NCBI GenBank assembly: GCA_019914995.1 | Contig: CM034127.1 | Span: 12,560,269-12,624,268 of the forward strand | Length of the DNA stretch: 64,000 bases | Reading direction: 5' to 3' | Source: Acanthochlamys bracteata | Lineage: Eukaryota > Streptophyta > Magnoliopsida > Pandanales > Velloziaceae | In this document: positions 46,649 through 57,461 of the stretch, piece by piece | How the letters are laid out: each line of letters starts with the position of its first letter | Position numbering within the stretch: the first letter of the stretch is position 1 | Position numbers and translations under genes: made by a program | The notes under the pieces: model-generated | Database searches by the model: none | Told to the model about the DNA's origin: nothing | What the model saw: the letters and a program-made list of their open reading frames with translations, nothing else

Positions 46649-49500
46649 CAGATGCCTTTATTGACCGACTCTCACTAGCTGACGCAGCGCCAACTAGTTC
46701 CAGCTCAGCGTGTGCCTCCGCTTTTATTCCAGCTAATCAAAAGCTGTCGTAAACACCAGTAGCTTATGTATATAACCATCCTACGAGCCAGCAAACCTTC
46801 GTACCAAAACCTACAAGAAAATTAAGATCCATGAAGGTTTTTATAAGGTCAGTTATAGATTGGGCTTTTGGATAATAGTTGGGTGCTCTATGTTCATGAT
46901 AAGCTTGGGCTGTAGCTAGTTAATGGGCCGACAGATAACTTTTGTAGTTAATGAAGAAAATATATTTCCAATAATTTCCAAACGCTCCCTTGTCTGCTGC
47001 TTCGTTCTCTTGTGCGCGCGCGAGAACATTCTTTACCTTCCCATCCTACAGTAGCATGGAATTCAACGGAGGATATCGGGCAAAGAAACAAAATCAAAGC
47101 ACGAATGAATCCGTTGACGTGGTTTTTCAATTTTGATTTCCTGGAATTTGGAGATTTGTGTTTATAGTTGTAGTAAAGTTATGGTGTCTGCCTTCTGATT
47201 TTATGAGATCTTTTATTTTAGATTTCATATTATTTATTTTCTTTTTGTGAGGTGGAGTGGGGGAGGCTGTGTGGAATTTTATATAAAAGAACGAACTTCC
47301 CTCTGATTAGATCTAGAAATTTTGGATTGATCAAGAAAATTCTATCGATTACAAGGAGCACTGATGCACGTGCCTGATTTAATCTTCACAATTCGAAGAA
47401 AACTCAAATGTTTGAAGTCAAGGTTCGTGATTATTAACAGTGAATTGTGGACCTCAAATTTTAGGCAGATCTTGGAGACTTGGACTTTTTGTTTAAGACG
47501 CGTCTTAGGTGTCGATGGACATTACTTATAAATTTATTTTATATCAATTTTTATTATATATATTTTTTATAATTTTTAAGAATATTTATAATTTTATAAA
47601 AAATTTAGAAAATAAAAAACTTTTACTTTATTAAATTTTGGAGCTTCTGAAAGTACTTAAAAAATATATTTCAAATAAAATATTTTTTATTTTTATTTTA
47701 AAAAATAAGATGGATTTTTATTAAAAAATTAATAATAATAACTATTTAATTAATTTTTGCTATATAATTTTTTATATTTTTAATAATTTTATAAATAATT
47801 ATATAATATTTATTTAAAAGTATAAATTAAACAATTAATTTTTAAAACATGTTGCTAAACCGCCTTTTTTTTATTCATTTATTTTTAGCTCATTTTAAAA
47901 AAATTATAAATATTTTTATTTCAGATTTTAAAAAAAATTCTTTCAAATATCTCCTAAAAATAAAAATTTTTGTAAAAAATTTTAAAAAATAAAATTTGAA
48001 AAAATAAATTTATAGATATAAAAGTTAAATTTATAAGATATAATTAATAAAAATTAGATTTGAATTGAATAAAATAGCTAAAATGAATTTTAAAATTTAA
48101 AACAAAAGTGAAATTTTTATAATTAAATCATGCGGTTATTGAAGGTCAGTCTTCTCAATCACGGAAAAATAACGCTGCTTTTGGCAACGGTTTGCCTGTT
48201 TTTCAAATAGTAATTTTTATTTTATATTTATAATTTTTCTATTGATCCGGATACATCCCTCCTTGAATTTGGAATGAAACTCGACGAGGGCGAAAAAACA
48301 AAACATTTCTGTTTTCCATAACCCCACCCCTCCCCCAGCATTGAAAAAGTAATTTTCTACTTAAATTATTTCTAAACTATTTTTTTATGTTCTTATCTTT
48401 AAACATTTAATTTTGGATATTTCTTTTCTGTGAAAGAATATATTCTGAGTGATATTTTCTTTATTCAGACATTTGAAATGAAATATTGACTTATTCATTT
48501 TGTTAGAGGTCATTCGTCTGCGAATTTTTTGTTATTTATTTTTCTCTTTAATTTTTATTTAAAAATTTTGTATTTTAATTTTTACATTTGAAAACATATT
48601 TATAAATATTATGTAATAAAAATTATATATATATATTAAAAATAAGTATTTTATTTAATAAAAAATATTTATTTTAAGCAATTTAGTTTGATTAAAGAAA
48701 CGATTGTGCCTAATGGTAAACAGCAGAGCGTCATTATTACGTATATCGTCGCATACAAATGATTCTTACTGGATCCTTTCACAGGCGTCGTCCCATCCTA
48801 TTACTTTGACGTTGTTGTCATTTTTGCCAAAAAGAAAAAACAATTTAGTTTCAGATGGGTTTTTCACATCATGAAAATAATGTATTTATTGTAATTATTT
48901 TATAAAATAGTTTTTTAAAAGTTATTCTTTAGAAAGTTATGTCACAGTTGAAAAATCCATCATATTTATTTTTTTAATTCACTTTTGATTAAAATAAATA
49001 TAAGTAAATTTTTTTATCAAAATTTAATTTTAAAATTTATCTTTTAATCTAAATAAATATATTTTTATTTTATTTTGTAACTCATTTTAATAAAATCAAT
49101 TTTCAAAATAAACAGACAAGTACTAACGTTTGAAAGAGTTTCTAAAAGAAAATTTTTAATCAAAAAGTATTTTTTGTTTAATAAAGTATTTTATTTAAAG
49201 TAATAAAATTAATAATAAACTTACGATCTAAATTATGTTTTTTAAATTTTAATTATGTTTTATAAACTACTGTAAGAGTTTATTAAAAATATGAAAAAAC
49301 TTGAAATGAAAAATAATATAAAAGTAAATGTAAATATACCCATAGACGAAATATTTAAAATATCTTTTTTAAATTTATTTTAAAATTTTGTGAAATGGAA
49401 ACGTAATGAAGTGCCAAAAACAGTTATGTTGGGCAGTTTGTTCATAAATGACATAAGAAACTCCAGAGGATAGGATAATGAATTTTAAAGAAGGGCATTA
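46649..49500. other. AT-rich spacer upstream of LecRK copy 2
   Basis: 46650-47510 is moderate in composition with a short (GC)n run at about 47014-47022 and no plausible gene. 47520-49400 is very AT-rich with family A/B-like debris (for example 47520-47840 and 48990-49110) but no intact ends. Nothing coding is supported. Confidence 0.5.
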
Positions 49501-49729
49501 GTAGCTTGATGTATAAGTCATAAACCATACACTTGGTCTTCCAGACGAAATTTCGGAGAAATTGAGCTTCTTTAGGCCCTACTGCTACAGATATCGACTT
49601 TTTGAAAGGAAATTTCCATGGTACTTTTATTTCTGTTCTAGATGAGAAACATGGTAATACTCTAATGAACCTTAAGAGGGTTTTCTGGATTTTCCAATTT
49701 CTTGCGCCTAGTAAATTGAGTCAGTAGCT

Positions 49730-51724
49730 ATGCAAATGAAAGTTTTCTTCTGGTTTTTTCTTCTCCTGAATGCTGCAGATTCTGGTAGAGATAGTTTTAT
49801 CTTCAATGGATTTAGCGGTTCGAATTTACTCCTAGATGGTACAGCAGAAATCAAGCGTAATGGCCTTTTGATGCTAAACGACGAGACTAGGCATGAGAAG
49901 AGCCATGCCTTCTATCCGATTCCGCTTCATTTCAAGCAATCATCTGTTGGTAACGTTGTTTCCTTCTCCACTACTTTTGTTTTTGCGATTGTCCCTGAAT
50001 ATCCTGCCATGGGATTTAATGGTTTTACCTTTGTTCTATCCCCTTCAAAAGACTTAACAATGGCATCGCCCAACCAGTTTCTTGGACTTTTTAATTCAAC
50101 TGATAATGGAAATCCTAATAATCATGTTCTTGCAATTGAGTTTGGCACACATGAAGCCCCCGAGTTTGGAGACTTGAACGCCAACCATGTCGGCATAGAT
50201 ATCAACAGTGTGAGATCCAACATGTCTATCACCGCAGGTTATTTCTCAAACTATGATGGAGGGTTCAAAAATTTAAGCCTTATTAGTGGTGATCCAATGC
50301 AAGTTTGGATAGAATATGATGGCACAGATATGCAACTAAATGTAACATTATCTCCTTTAATGATGGACAAGCCTGTGCATCCACTTTTGTCAGGGAAGTT
50401 CAACCTTTCCAACATAATTTTGGACACCATGTATGTTGGTTTCTCCTCATCAACAGGCTCCATTTACTCATATCATTGCATTCTTGCTTGGAGCTTCACT
50501 ATAAGTGGACAAGCTCAAGCATTGAATACTTCAAGCCTTCCTGCAGTTCCTAGAATCGCCAAAACATCCAAGATTAAACAAAACATTTTGACAATATGGT
50601 TACCCTTCACTATATCAGTACTGTTCTTGCTCATCATTGCTGTTGTTCGACAAATCTTGTTAAGAAAGGACAAGTTTTCGGAGCTGCTAGAAGATTGGGA
50701 GCTGGATTTTGGTCCTCACCGGTTTTCATATAAGGAGTTATATCAAGCTACTAAAGGCTTCAAAGAGAAAAACCTTCTTGGTGTTGGAGGCTTTGGTAAG
50801 GTATACAGAGGGACCCTGTCATCTTCCAAGCATGAAGTCGCTGTGAAGAAAGTGTCTTATAACTCTAAACAGGGAGTACAGCAGTTTGTAGCAGAGATTG
50901 TTAGTTTAGGTAAGCTGCGACATAAAAACTTGGTGCAACTTCTTGGATATTGCCGCCGAACAGGAGAGCTCCTCTTGGTCTACGATTACATGCACAATGG
51001 CAGCCTCGACAAATTTATATATGACGAAGACAAGAATCTCAGCTGGGAGCAGAGGTTTCTGATTATCAAAGGAGTAGCTTCAGGGTTGCTTTATTTGCAT
51101 GAAGATTGGGAGCAAGTTGTTATCCACAGAGATGTGAAGGCTAGTAATGTTTTGTTAGATAACAACATGAATGCAAAGCTAGGCGACTTTGGTCTTGCCA
51201 GATTGTACAATCATGGAACTGATCCTAAGACAACCCATGTCGTTGGAACCATGGGATATATTGCACCAGAGCTTATTAAATATGGGAAGTTGACAACCCG
51301 TACAGATATATTTGCCTTTGGAGTCTTTCTTCTTGAAGTTGCCTGTGGAAGAAGACCCATAGAGCCAACCAGGAACTCTAATGAGATGAATTTGGTGGAT
51401 TGGGTGTTTCATAATTGGAGAAAGGGGACGATTATTGATACAAGGGACCCAAAACTAGGAAACTTGTATGTAGCTGAGGAATTGGAAATAGCGTTAAAAC
51501 TTGGCCTCCTCTGTTCACACCCAGTACCAGCACTTAGGCCAAGCATGAGGCAGGTGGTGCAGTTCTTGGATCGTAGCAATGACCTCCCTGATCTACCATT
51601 GGAGTTTTCATCTTTTAGCAATACAGAAGGGAAGAAAGGAACGGGATTTTCTAACGAAATCATGTCATATCCTTCATTATCTCCTAGTAATCCTTTGGCC
51701 TCTCGGTTTATGGAGTCTGTTTAA
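49730..51724 (+). CDS. L-type lectin-domain receptor kinase (LecRK), copy 2
   Basis: Intronless, 664 residues, same architecture as copy 1 and clearly its close paralog. Signal peptide MQMKVFFWFFLLLNAADS, then the lectin domain from DSFIFNGFSGSNLLLDG through MQVWIEYDGTDMQLNVTLSP to LAWSFTISG. The membrane helix is IWLPFTISVLFLLIIAVV (about 286-305). Kinase motifs: GVGGFG (351-356), VAVKK, HRD (466-468) with VKASNVLL, DFG (486-488) with LARLY, and GTMGYIAPEL. C-terminal MRQVVQFLDR then an unstructured tail ending SRFMESV. An intact RD kinase is expected. The adjacent pseudogene at 54.6 kb is a broken relative. The upstream ATG at 49730 leads directly into the signal peptide; one further in-frame ATG two codons later is equally possible. 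Confidence 0.95.
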   Translation: MQMKVFFWFFLLLNAADSGRDSFIFNGFSGSNLLLDGTAEIKRNGLLMLNDETRHEKSHAFYPIPLHFKQSSVGNVVSFSTTFVFAIVPEYPAMGFNGFTFVLSPSKDLTMASPNQFLGLFNSTDNGNPNNHVLAIEFGTHEAPEFGDLNANHVGIDINSVRSNMSITAGYFSNYDGGFKNLSLISGDPMQVWIEYDGTDMQLNVTLSPLMMDKPVHPLLSGKFNLSNIILDTMYVGFSSSTGSIYSYHCILAWSFTISGQAQALNTSSLPAVPRIAKTSKIKQNILTIWLPFTISVLFLLIIAVVRQILLRKDKFSELLEDWELDFGPHRFSYKELYQATKGFKEKNLLGVGGFGKVYRGTLSSSKHEVAVKKVSYNSKQGVQQFVAEIVSLGKLRHKNLVQLLGYCRRTGELLLVYDYMHNGSLDKFIYDEDKNLSWEQRFLIIKGVASGLLYLHEDWEQVVIHRDVKASNVLLDNNMNAKLGDFGLARLYNHGTDPKTTHVVGTMGYIAPELIKYGKLTTRTDIFAFGVFLLEVACGRRPIEPTRNSNEMNLVDWVFHNWRKGTIIDTRDPKLGNLYVAEELEIALKLGLLCSHPVPALRPSMRQVVQFLDRSNDLPDLPLEFSSFSNTEGKKGTGFSNEIMSYPSLSPSNPLASRFMESV

Positions 51725-53438
51725 CTGTGTTCTTTGTGTTTCTATGTATATGTTTCCTTTGTTTCGTTGATGACACTTATGTTGGCGCAAGTCAATATGT
51801 AAATTAATAGTTTAGTCATGTTAACATTTTGTTTATTAGTGGTATATATGATGTGTATACATATATTGATATATGTTTGTATGAGAAAAGTTGTGAATAG
51901 AATAGAATACTTTTTCTCAACTTCATGTGTTTGGCTGAAACTTCCGTTTGGGTAGTTGATTGTACAAATAAGGTTATACAGGTAATTTAAACATGATTTG
52001 GTCCGCATAATCCCCATAATAATTAATGTCAATCGGTTAATATGTCAGAAAGGAAGGAATATATTTTCTTCCATTTGAAGTGTTCAAGGGCTAAGGGAAA
52101 GAATCTGTTTTCTGTATAGCAACACGAAAGTCTTACAATCTTACTGATATTTGGGAGTACGTTTCCGAAAGGCACTCGCTATTTCAAAATACAATCTTTT
52201 TTATGTTTTAAAATTGCTTTAATTTAAACTATATAAATAAATTGTTTGATGTTTTATATGTTTAATTACTATGGTGTAGTTTGGCGTTACTTTTAGAGTA
52301 TTTTTTAATCCTTCATTTTATTTTATTTTATAATAAATTTTTTATAATATTTTACATAAAAATTTAGAAATTAAAAATACGTTATAATTTATTCAAAAAT
52401 TTAGTATTAAAAGTAAACTTTTTATTCAAAATTTAGTTTAAATTTTATTTATTTTAATTTAAAAATAAATTTAAAATTTAAAATAAATTAAAAAAATGTA
52501 AAGCACAAATAATCAAATTCATAGTTTGCAAACTCAGTTTGACCCAGTAGATTGATCTAGAAACCGACTTGGCTAAACTGTTGGCCGGCCCAACGGATGA
52601 ATAGGTGTAGTGGCGATCTGAAGATATTTTCAGTTTAGTGCTCTAGTCGTGTCTGACAATTACTATTACACTCTCCTATCTCCACCATAGCAACTTCGAT
52701 TTAAGAAAGTTATTTGAGATCTGCATCAACGATTGAAAGAAAGTTATTTTTGTAAGTTAAATGCGAGATAATTAACTGCAAAACATTACAGTAAAAGATT
52801 TGCAGTATTCTAGCTTATAAACAAGATTACATAATTATGGGGTAATTAACCTAAACTGTTTCTGAAATTCTGGAGGTTAGCATGTCATTTCAGTTTTCTG
52901 TTGATTTCCTAATGCGCTGAATTTTGATATGATGTTGGTTGAAATTTGAGTTCGTTGGGTGTTTTATCCCAATCATCTAAATTGGAGATTAATTGTATTC
53001 TGTTTCTGTGGATAAATGGATCAGGATCAGTACATAGCTGTCTGCGAAGAAAAGATAGTTTCTCGAAAAAATAATATGGCTGTTGTTGAAAAGCTTTGCT
53101 CTTAAGGAAGTAGGATAACTTAAAAAATGTTGCCGACAAAGAGAATGGTACCACAGGCAAGTTACTTTAGCTCTAAAAAGACGACTAAAAAACTTGAGAA
53201 GATACCATGTAGCAGTTCATGCAGATTACTCCAAGCATTAGCTGTTTGAAATTAAATATTGCTTCAAACATCCTTTGCATAAAGTGCAAATGATACTTCT
53301 TGTTGGTCGCTGTGATGAGACGCACCAGAAGTGAAGAGTACTCTTATATTCTCAAGAAAAAAAGAATATTTTTCTGTCTTCTCAATTACTATACATGAAT
53401 GAACTCCGTAACCAAGATTCCTCTGAATGTCACTACCT
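51725..53438. other. spacer downstream of LecRK copy 2
   Basis: Starts with the probable 3' leader of copy 2. 52240-52500 is AT-rich MITE-like debris; 52510-52640 carries CCGACTTGGC/GGCCGGCCCAACGG words like the degenerate repeat near 17.9 and 1.2 kb. No gene is supported. Confidence 0.5.
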
Positions 53439-54213
53439 TGTTGAGTTAAAAAAATAAATAAATTAGTCCCACATTGAATAAAAATAAAATGAGAATGAAA
53501 TTAATATATTAAAAATTTTCATAACCCACTGGATTAAGTTTTTGAATTGGATTAGACTTTCTAATATATAAATTGATTCTTTAGATATTTTATTTTGGTT
53601 AACTCTTTCGGTATTATATCTCTCTAACAAGAGTATTGAGCCGATGGTTTGGCAGAAAGCTTGATGCACGTAATAACTCTCGTTGATAGTAGGTGAGCAG
53701 GTTAAGAGCAGTGTGACTTATATAGAGCTTCCGCAAGATGTGAGCGAGAATTCAGAACAAATTAGGTTCTGATGGCTAGCTCTTAATTGCGCAAACGATG
53801 CGTAAGGTGAGGCAACCGGCTCATATTATAACTCTAACTAGTAGTGCGATGAGCAGGTTAATAGTAATGTGACTCACATGGACTTCCGCAAGGTGTGAGT
53901 AAGAATTCGACGTATTTTGTACGCAAGGCTAAGTGGCTGGAATGCTGAGCGATTGAGGTATTTGGTGCGCGATAAGGTGCTTGGATAAGGAAAAAATATA
54001 TGTGACTCACTATTGAGAAAGAAATTGTTGAGTTAAAAAGTGAGTAGATTAGTCTCATATTGAATAAAAATAAAATAAGAATAATATTAATATATCAAAA
54101 AGTTCCATAATCTACTGGCTTCAGCTTTTGAGTTAGATTGAGCTTTCTAGTGTATAAATTGTACTCTTCAGATGTATTATTTTGATTAATTTTTTCGGTG
54201 TTATATCTGCACA
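53439..54213 (+). mobile_element. TRIM copy B (decayed, opposite orientation to copy A)
   Basis: Direct terminal repeats at 53439-53629 (TGTTGAG...TAACA) and 54026-54213, visibly diverged from each other. After the first repeat comes AGTATTGAGCCGATGGTTTG, a mutated version of the tRNA-iMet primer site and adjacent inner sequence of copy A. GAGAAAGAAAT abuts the second repeat as a polypurine tract. The inner region has the same period-155 duplication (GAGCAGGTTAA at 53695 and 53851). No convincing target duplication remains. It is older than copy A and has no coding capacity. Confidence 0.8.
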
Positions 54214-54567
54214 ATATACGTGTCATCTTGGTTTACTGCTTTGCAACATAACTGACGCCTATATGGTTCTGGTATTGGAGCCGTGGTTGTGAAATACAGC
54301 CATACACTTATTCTACTAGAGGAAAATTCCGGGAATTTTATGCCTCTTGCCGCTACTTCAGCTACCAAACTTATTCAAATTGAAAGCTTGAAAGGTCCTT
54401 TCTTCACTGTTTCATGCTGAGAAGCATGGCTGTTTATTAATCTTGGTTGCGGACTTTGCAGTTTCTATTTACAGAAACTGAAATGATAAGATGTGTTAAA
54501 ATATTTGTCAATATATAGCGACTTTTGTTTAAAAAGTTGCAATTTGTGGGAATCAAACAGAGTTGGT

Positions 54568-57133
54568 ATGCACATCGAAGTTTGTCCTTTCGGTTTTTCT
54601 GGTGCATTCTGAGCCTTAAATGGATTCGATGGTGCGAATTTGAGCCTTCAATGGATTCCACATTCCCTTCCTCTTGGCGATTTCGACACAAGGGATTCCA
54701 TCATGCAAATTTTAGCCCAGATAGCCCACCAGAGAAAATGGCCTTTTTGTAATTTTTTAAAAATATTTTTTTAAAAAATTTAAAATTTTATTATTTAAAA
54801 TATTATGAATTTTAAATTTTAAAAAAAATTAATAAAATATTAAAATAATTATTAAAAAATTAGAATTAAAAAAAGTTCGAAAATTTTAGCCACACCGAAA
54901 AGTACTACGAGAAAAGCGTCGTCTATTCAACTCCTCTTCAATTCAAGAAAACTTCTTCATAAGGCTATTGTCCTTCTCCACTACTTTTGTCTGTGCAATT
55001 GTCCATGGAATATCCCACTATGGGCGTCTACCATGGTATTACCTTTCTTCTCTCCCCTTTAAAAGGACTTCGCAACTGCATCTCCTAATCAATTTCTAGT
55101 GCAGCGGAAATCCTAATAGTGGAATGCTAATAACCATGTTCTTGTAATTGAGTTTGATACTAATAAAACCCATGAGGTTGGAGCGTGGGCGTTGATATAA
55201 TGTTCTGCAGGCTAAATGTCTATCCATGATTGAGTGTTCAAAAAGTTGAGCCTATCTGTGGTGACAGGATGCAAGTTTGGATAGAATATGATGGTATAGA
55301 TATGCAACTCAAAGTGACATTGTCGCATCTAAGAAAGATAAGCCTATGAATCCACTTCTGTCAGGGAACTGCAACCTTTCTGACATAATTCTGGATAGCA
55401 TGTATGAATTTACCGTATCATTACATTCTTGCTTGGAGCTTCAAGATATGTGGACAAGCTCAATAGTTGGGCCTTTCAATCATCATGCTGTCCCTATTAC
55501 TAAACATCTAACAGAAGACAATGCTACAACACTACGGTTACCCTCACTATATAATACTTGTTGAAATAGCGAATTAGGAAAAATTGATATAAGAGCAACA
55601 CAATTACAAATGCAAAAAATTTACGTATAAGAAAAAATGATAAAACTTCTACGGAAAGACAAACTAGTCTTAATGTAATCACTAAATCAAAATAATTACA
55701 AATTTTTGTGTTACATTTTAAGTAGAAATTCTTACTAGAATGTTTTGTCTCTATTTTTCATATTTAATGTGAGAATGATCTTTTTTCTCATGTTCTATCT
55801 TCTAATCAAATACATCTCATTCATATATATAATGGCTCAAAAAGACTCTTCAACTTTCAAACGGTTATTTTTTTATTTTTCTATTAATTGTTCAAGTCCT
55901 TTGGTCTTTCATCTTTCAAAAATTGACTCAAAGTTTTTAACCGTTGGCTTTCCAACTTTTTGGGTGATGGTTCGTCTTCTTTGATCCTTCGCATTCTAAT
56001 ATGAATATATATTTAATTATTGCATTCTAATGAATCACTAATTTATATAGTGATTTTATAATTTCTAAAGGTACTCTCCTTGCTTAATCATTTCTGTTTT
56101 AGACACGTACTGGTAAGAAGAAAAAGTTCTCAGAGCTACTAGAAGATTGATAGCTGAATTTCAGGCCTAATGGGTTCTCATACAAGGAGTAAGATCAAGC
56201 TACAAAAGGCTTCAAAGAGTAAAATCGTCTCGGTGTTTAAAAAAGGTTTGGGCAAGGAATACAGCGGAACTCTGCCATCATCTAAGCTTGAAGTTGCTGT
56301 GAAGAAAGTGTCTTATGATTCTAAAATAGGGAGCAAGCTAATTTATACCAGAGACTGTTAGTCTAGGTAAGGTCCGACATAGGAACTTGGTGTAACTTCT
56401 TGGATACTGTTGCCAAAGAGAAGAGCTCCTCCTTGTTTATGATTTCATAGCTAATGGCAGCAACGCTTTATTGGAGGAAGGCAAGAATCTCAGTTGTGTC
56501 AGAGGTGTATCAAAGGAGTAGCTTGTGGGTTGCTTTATTTGCATGAAGATTGTGTGCAAGTTGTTCACAGAGATGTGAAGGCTAGTAATGCCTTGTTAGA
56601 TGATAACGTGAATGCAAGGCTACCTGTTTGGTCTTGTTACGTTGCATAGCCTTAGGACAATCCTAAGACTAATCATGTTGTTGGTACCATGGGTTATATT
56701 GCACTGGAGCTCAGGGACAGTGGAAAGGCGAGTACCTGCAGTGAACGTATTTTTCGTTCATTGTTTCCTTCTAAAAGTTGCTTGTGAATGAAGGTCCAAA
56801 GAGGCAAGTATAAATCTCATGGAGCAGAATTTGGTTGACTGGGTTTTTATTAATTGGAGAGGCTTCGTTGAGAGAAGGGATCCAAGGTTAGGAACAGGGT
56901 ATGTAGCTGAGGAATTGGAGGCTGTTGAAGCTTCGCCTGCTCTGCTCCCACCAGTACGCGCATCTAGGCCAAGCATGAGGGAGGTGGTGCAGTACTTGGA
57001 AGAGGCAACATCCTCCCTGGTTTACATATGAATTTTCCATAATATAGGAATGCGGAATGGACACAATAAATTGGTTTCTGACTCCGTCATGCCACATCCT
57101 TCAATAAAGTCTAGCAGAATGCTTTCATCCTAA
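54568..57133 (+). pseudogene. LecRK pseudogene 2
   Basis: Fragments follow LecRK copy 2 in order but with many frameshifts and stops. MHIEVCPFGFSGAF and NGFDGANLSL come first, then an AT-rich insertion (about 54750-54880). Lectin pieces follow: FSTTFV-like at about 54980, MQVWIEYDGIDMQLKVTL at about 55270, NCNLSDIILDSMYE at 55370. A second insertion (about 55565-56100, unrelated AT-rich DNA) splits the membrane region from the kinase. The kinase restarts KKFSELLED, then LEVAVKKVSYDSK, a damaged HRD region (VHRDVKASN at about 56565-56590), an altered DFG, and MEQNLVDWVF, LGTGYVAEELE, SRPSMREVVQYLEE. A stop at 57131-57133 ends a tail resembling that of copy 2. It cannot encode a receptor. Confidence 0.9.
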
Positions 57134-57461
57134 GATTAGAGTTTGACAGATTGGTATCTATAGAGCGTTTAAACTTTAAACTGCATTTAGATCTCATCAT
57201 TTCATTTCAGAACATTTCTACCCATTTACCAGCAGTTCCTGGTACACTATCAATCCTTGTAAGCGGTTTTAGATCTCATCAGTTCCTGGTGCATTAGATG
57301 GTTTTAGATGATACCTTGTAAGCGGTGTCACTGTGATGAAATGATTATACATGCAACTACACAGGATAATACATTCTAATTTGTTAGGAATAATCTCCAT
57401 ATTGTACTTGAATTGAGTAGTTGCGGACACAAGCATACTTATTCTATCATTCTCTCACATC
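57134..57461 (+). other. spacer with small internal duplications
   Basis: Between pseudogene 2 and the hAT element. The words CCTTGTAAGCGG, TTTTAGAT(CTCATCA) and CAGTTCCTGGT each occur twice within about 57195-57325, so this stretch was partly duplicated and rearranged. No coding sequence. Confidence 0.5.
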
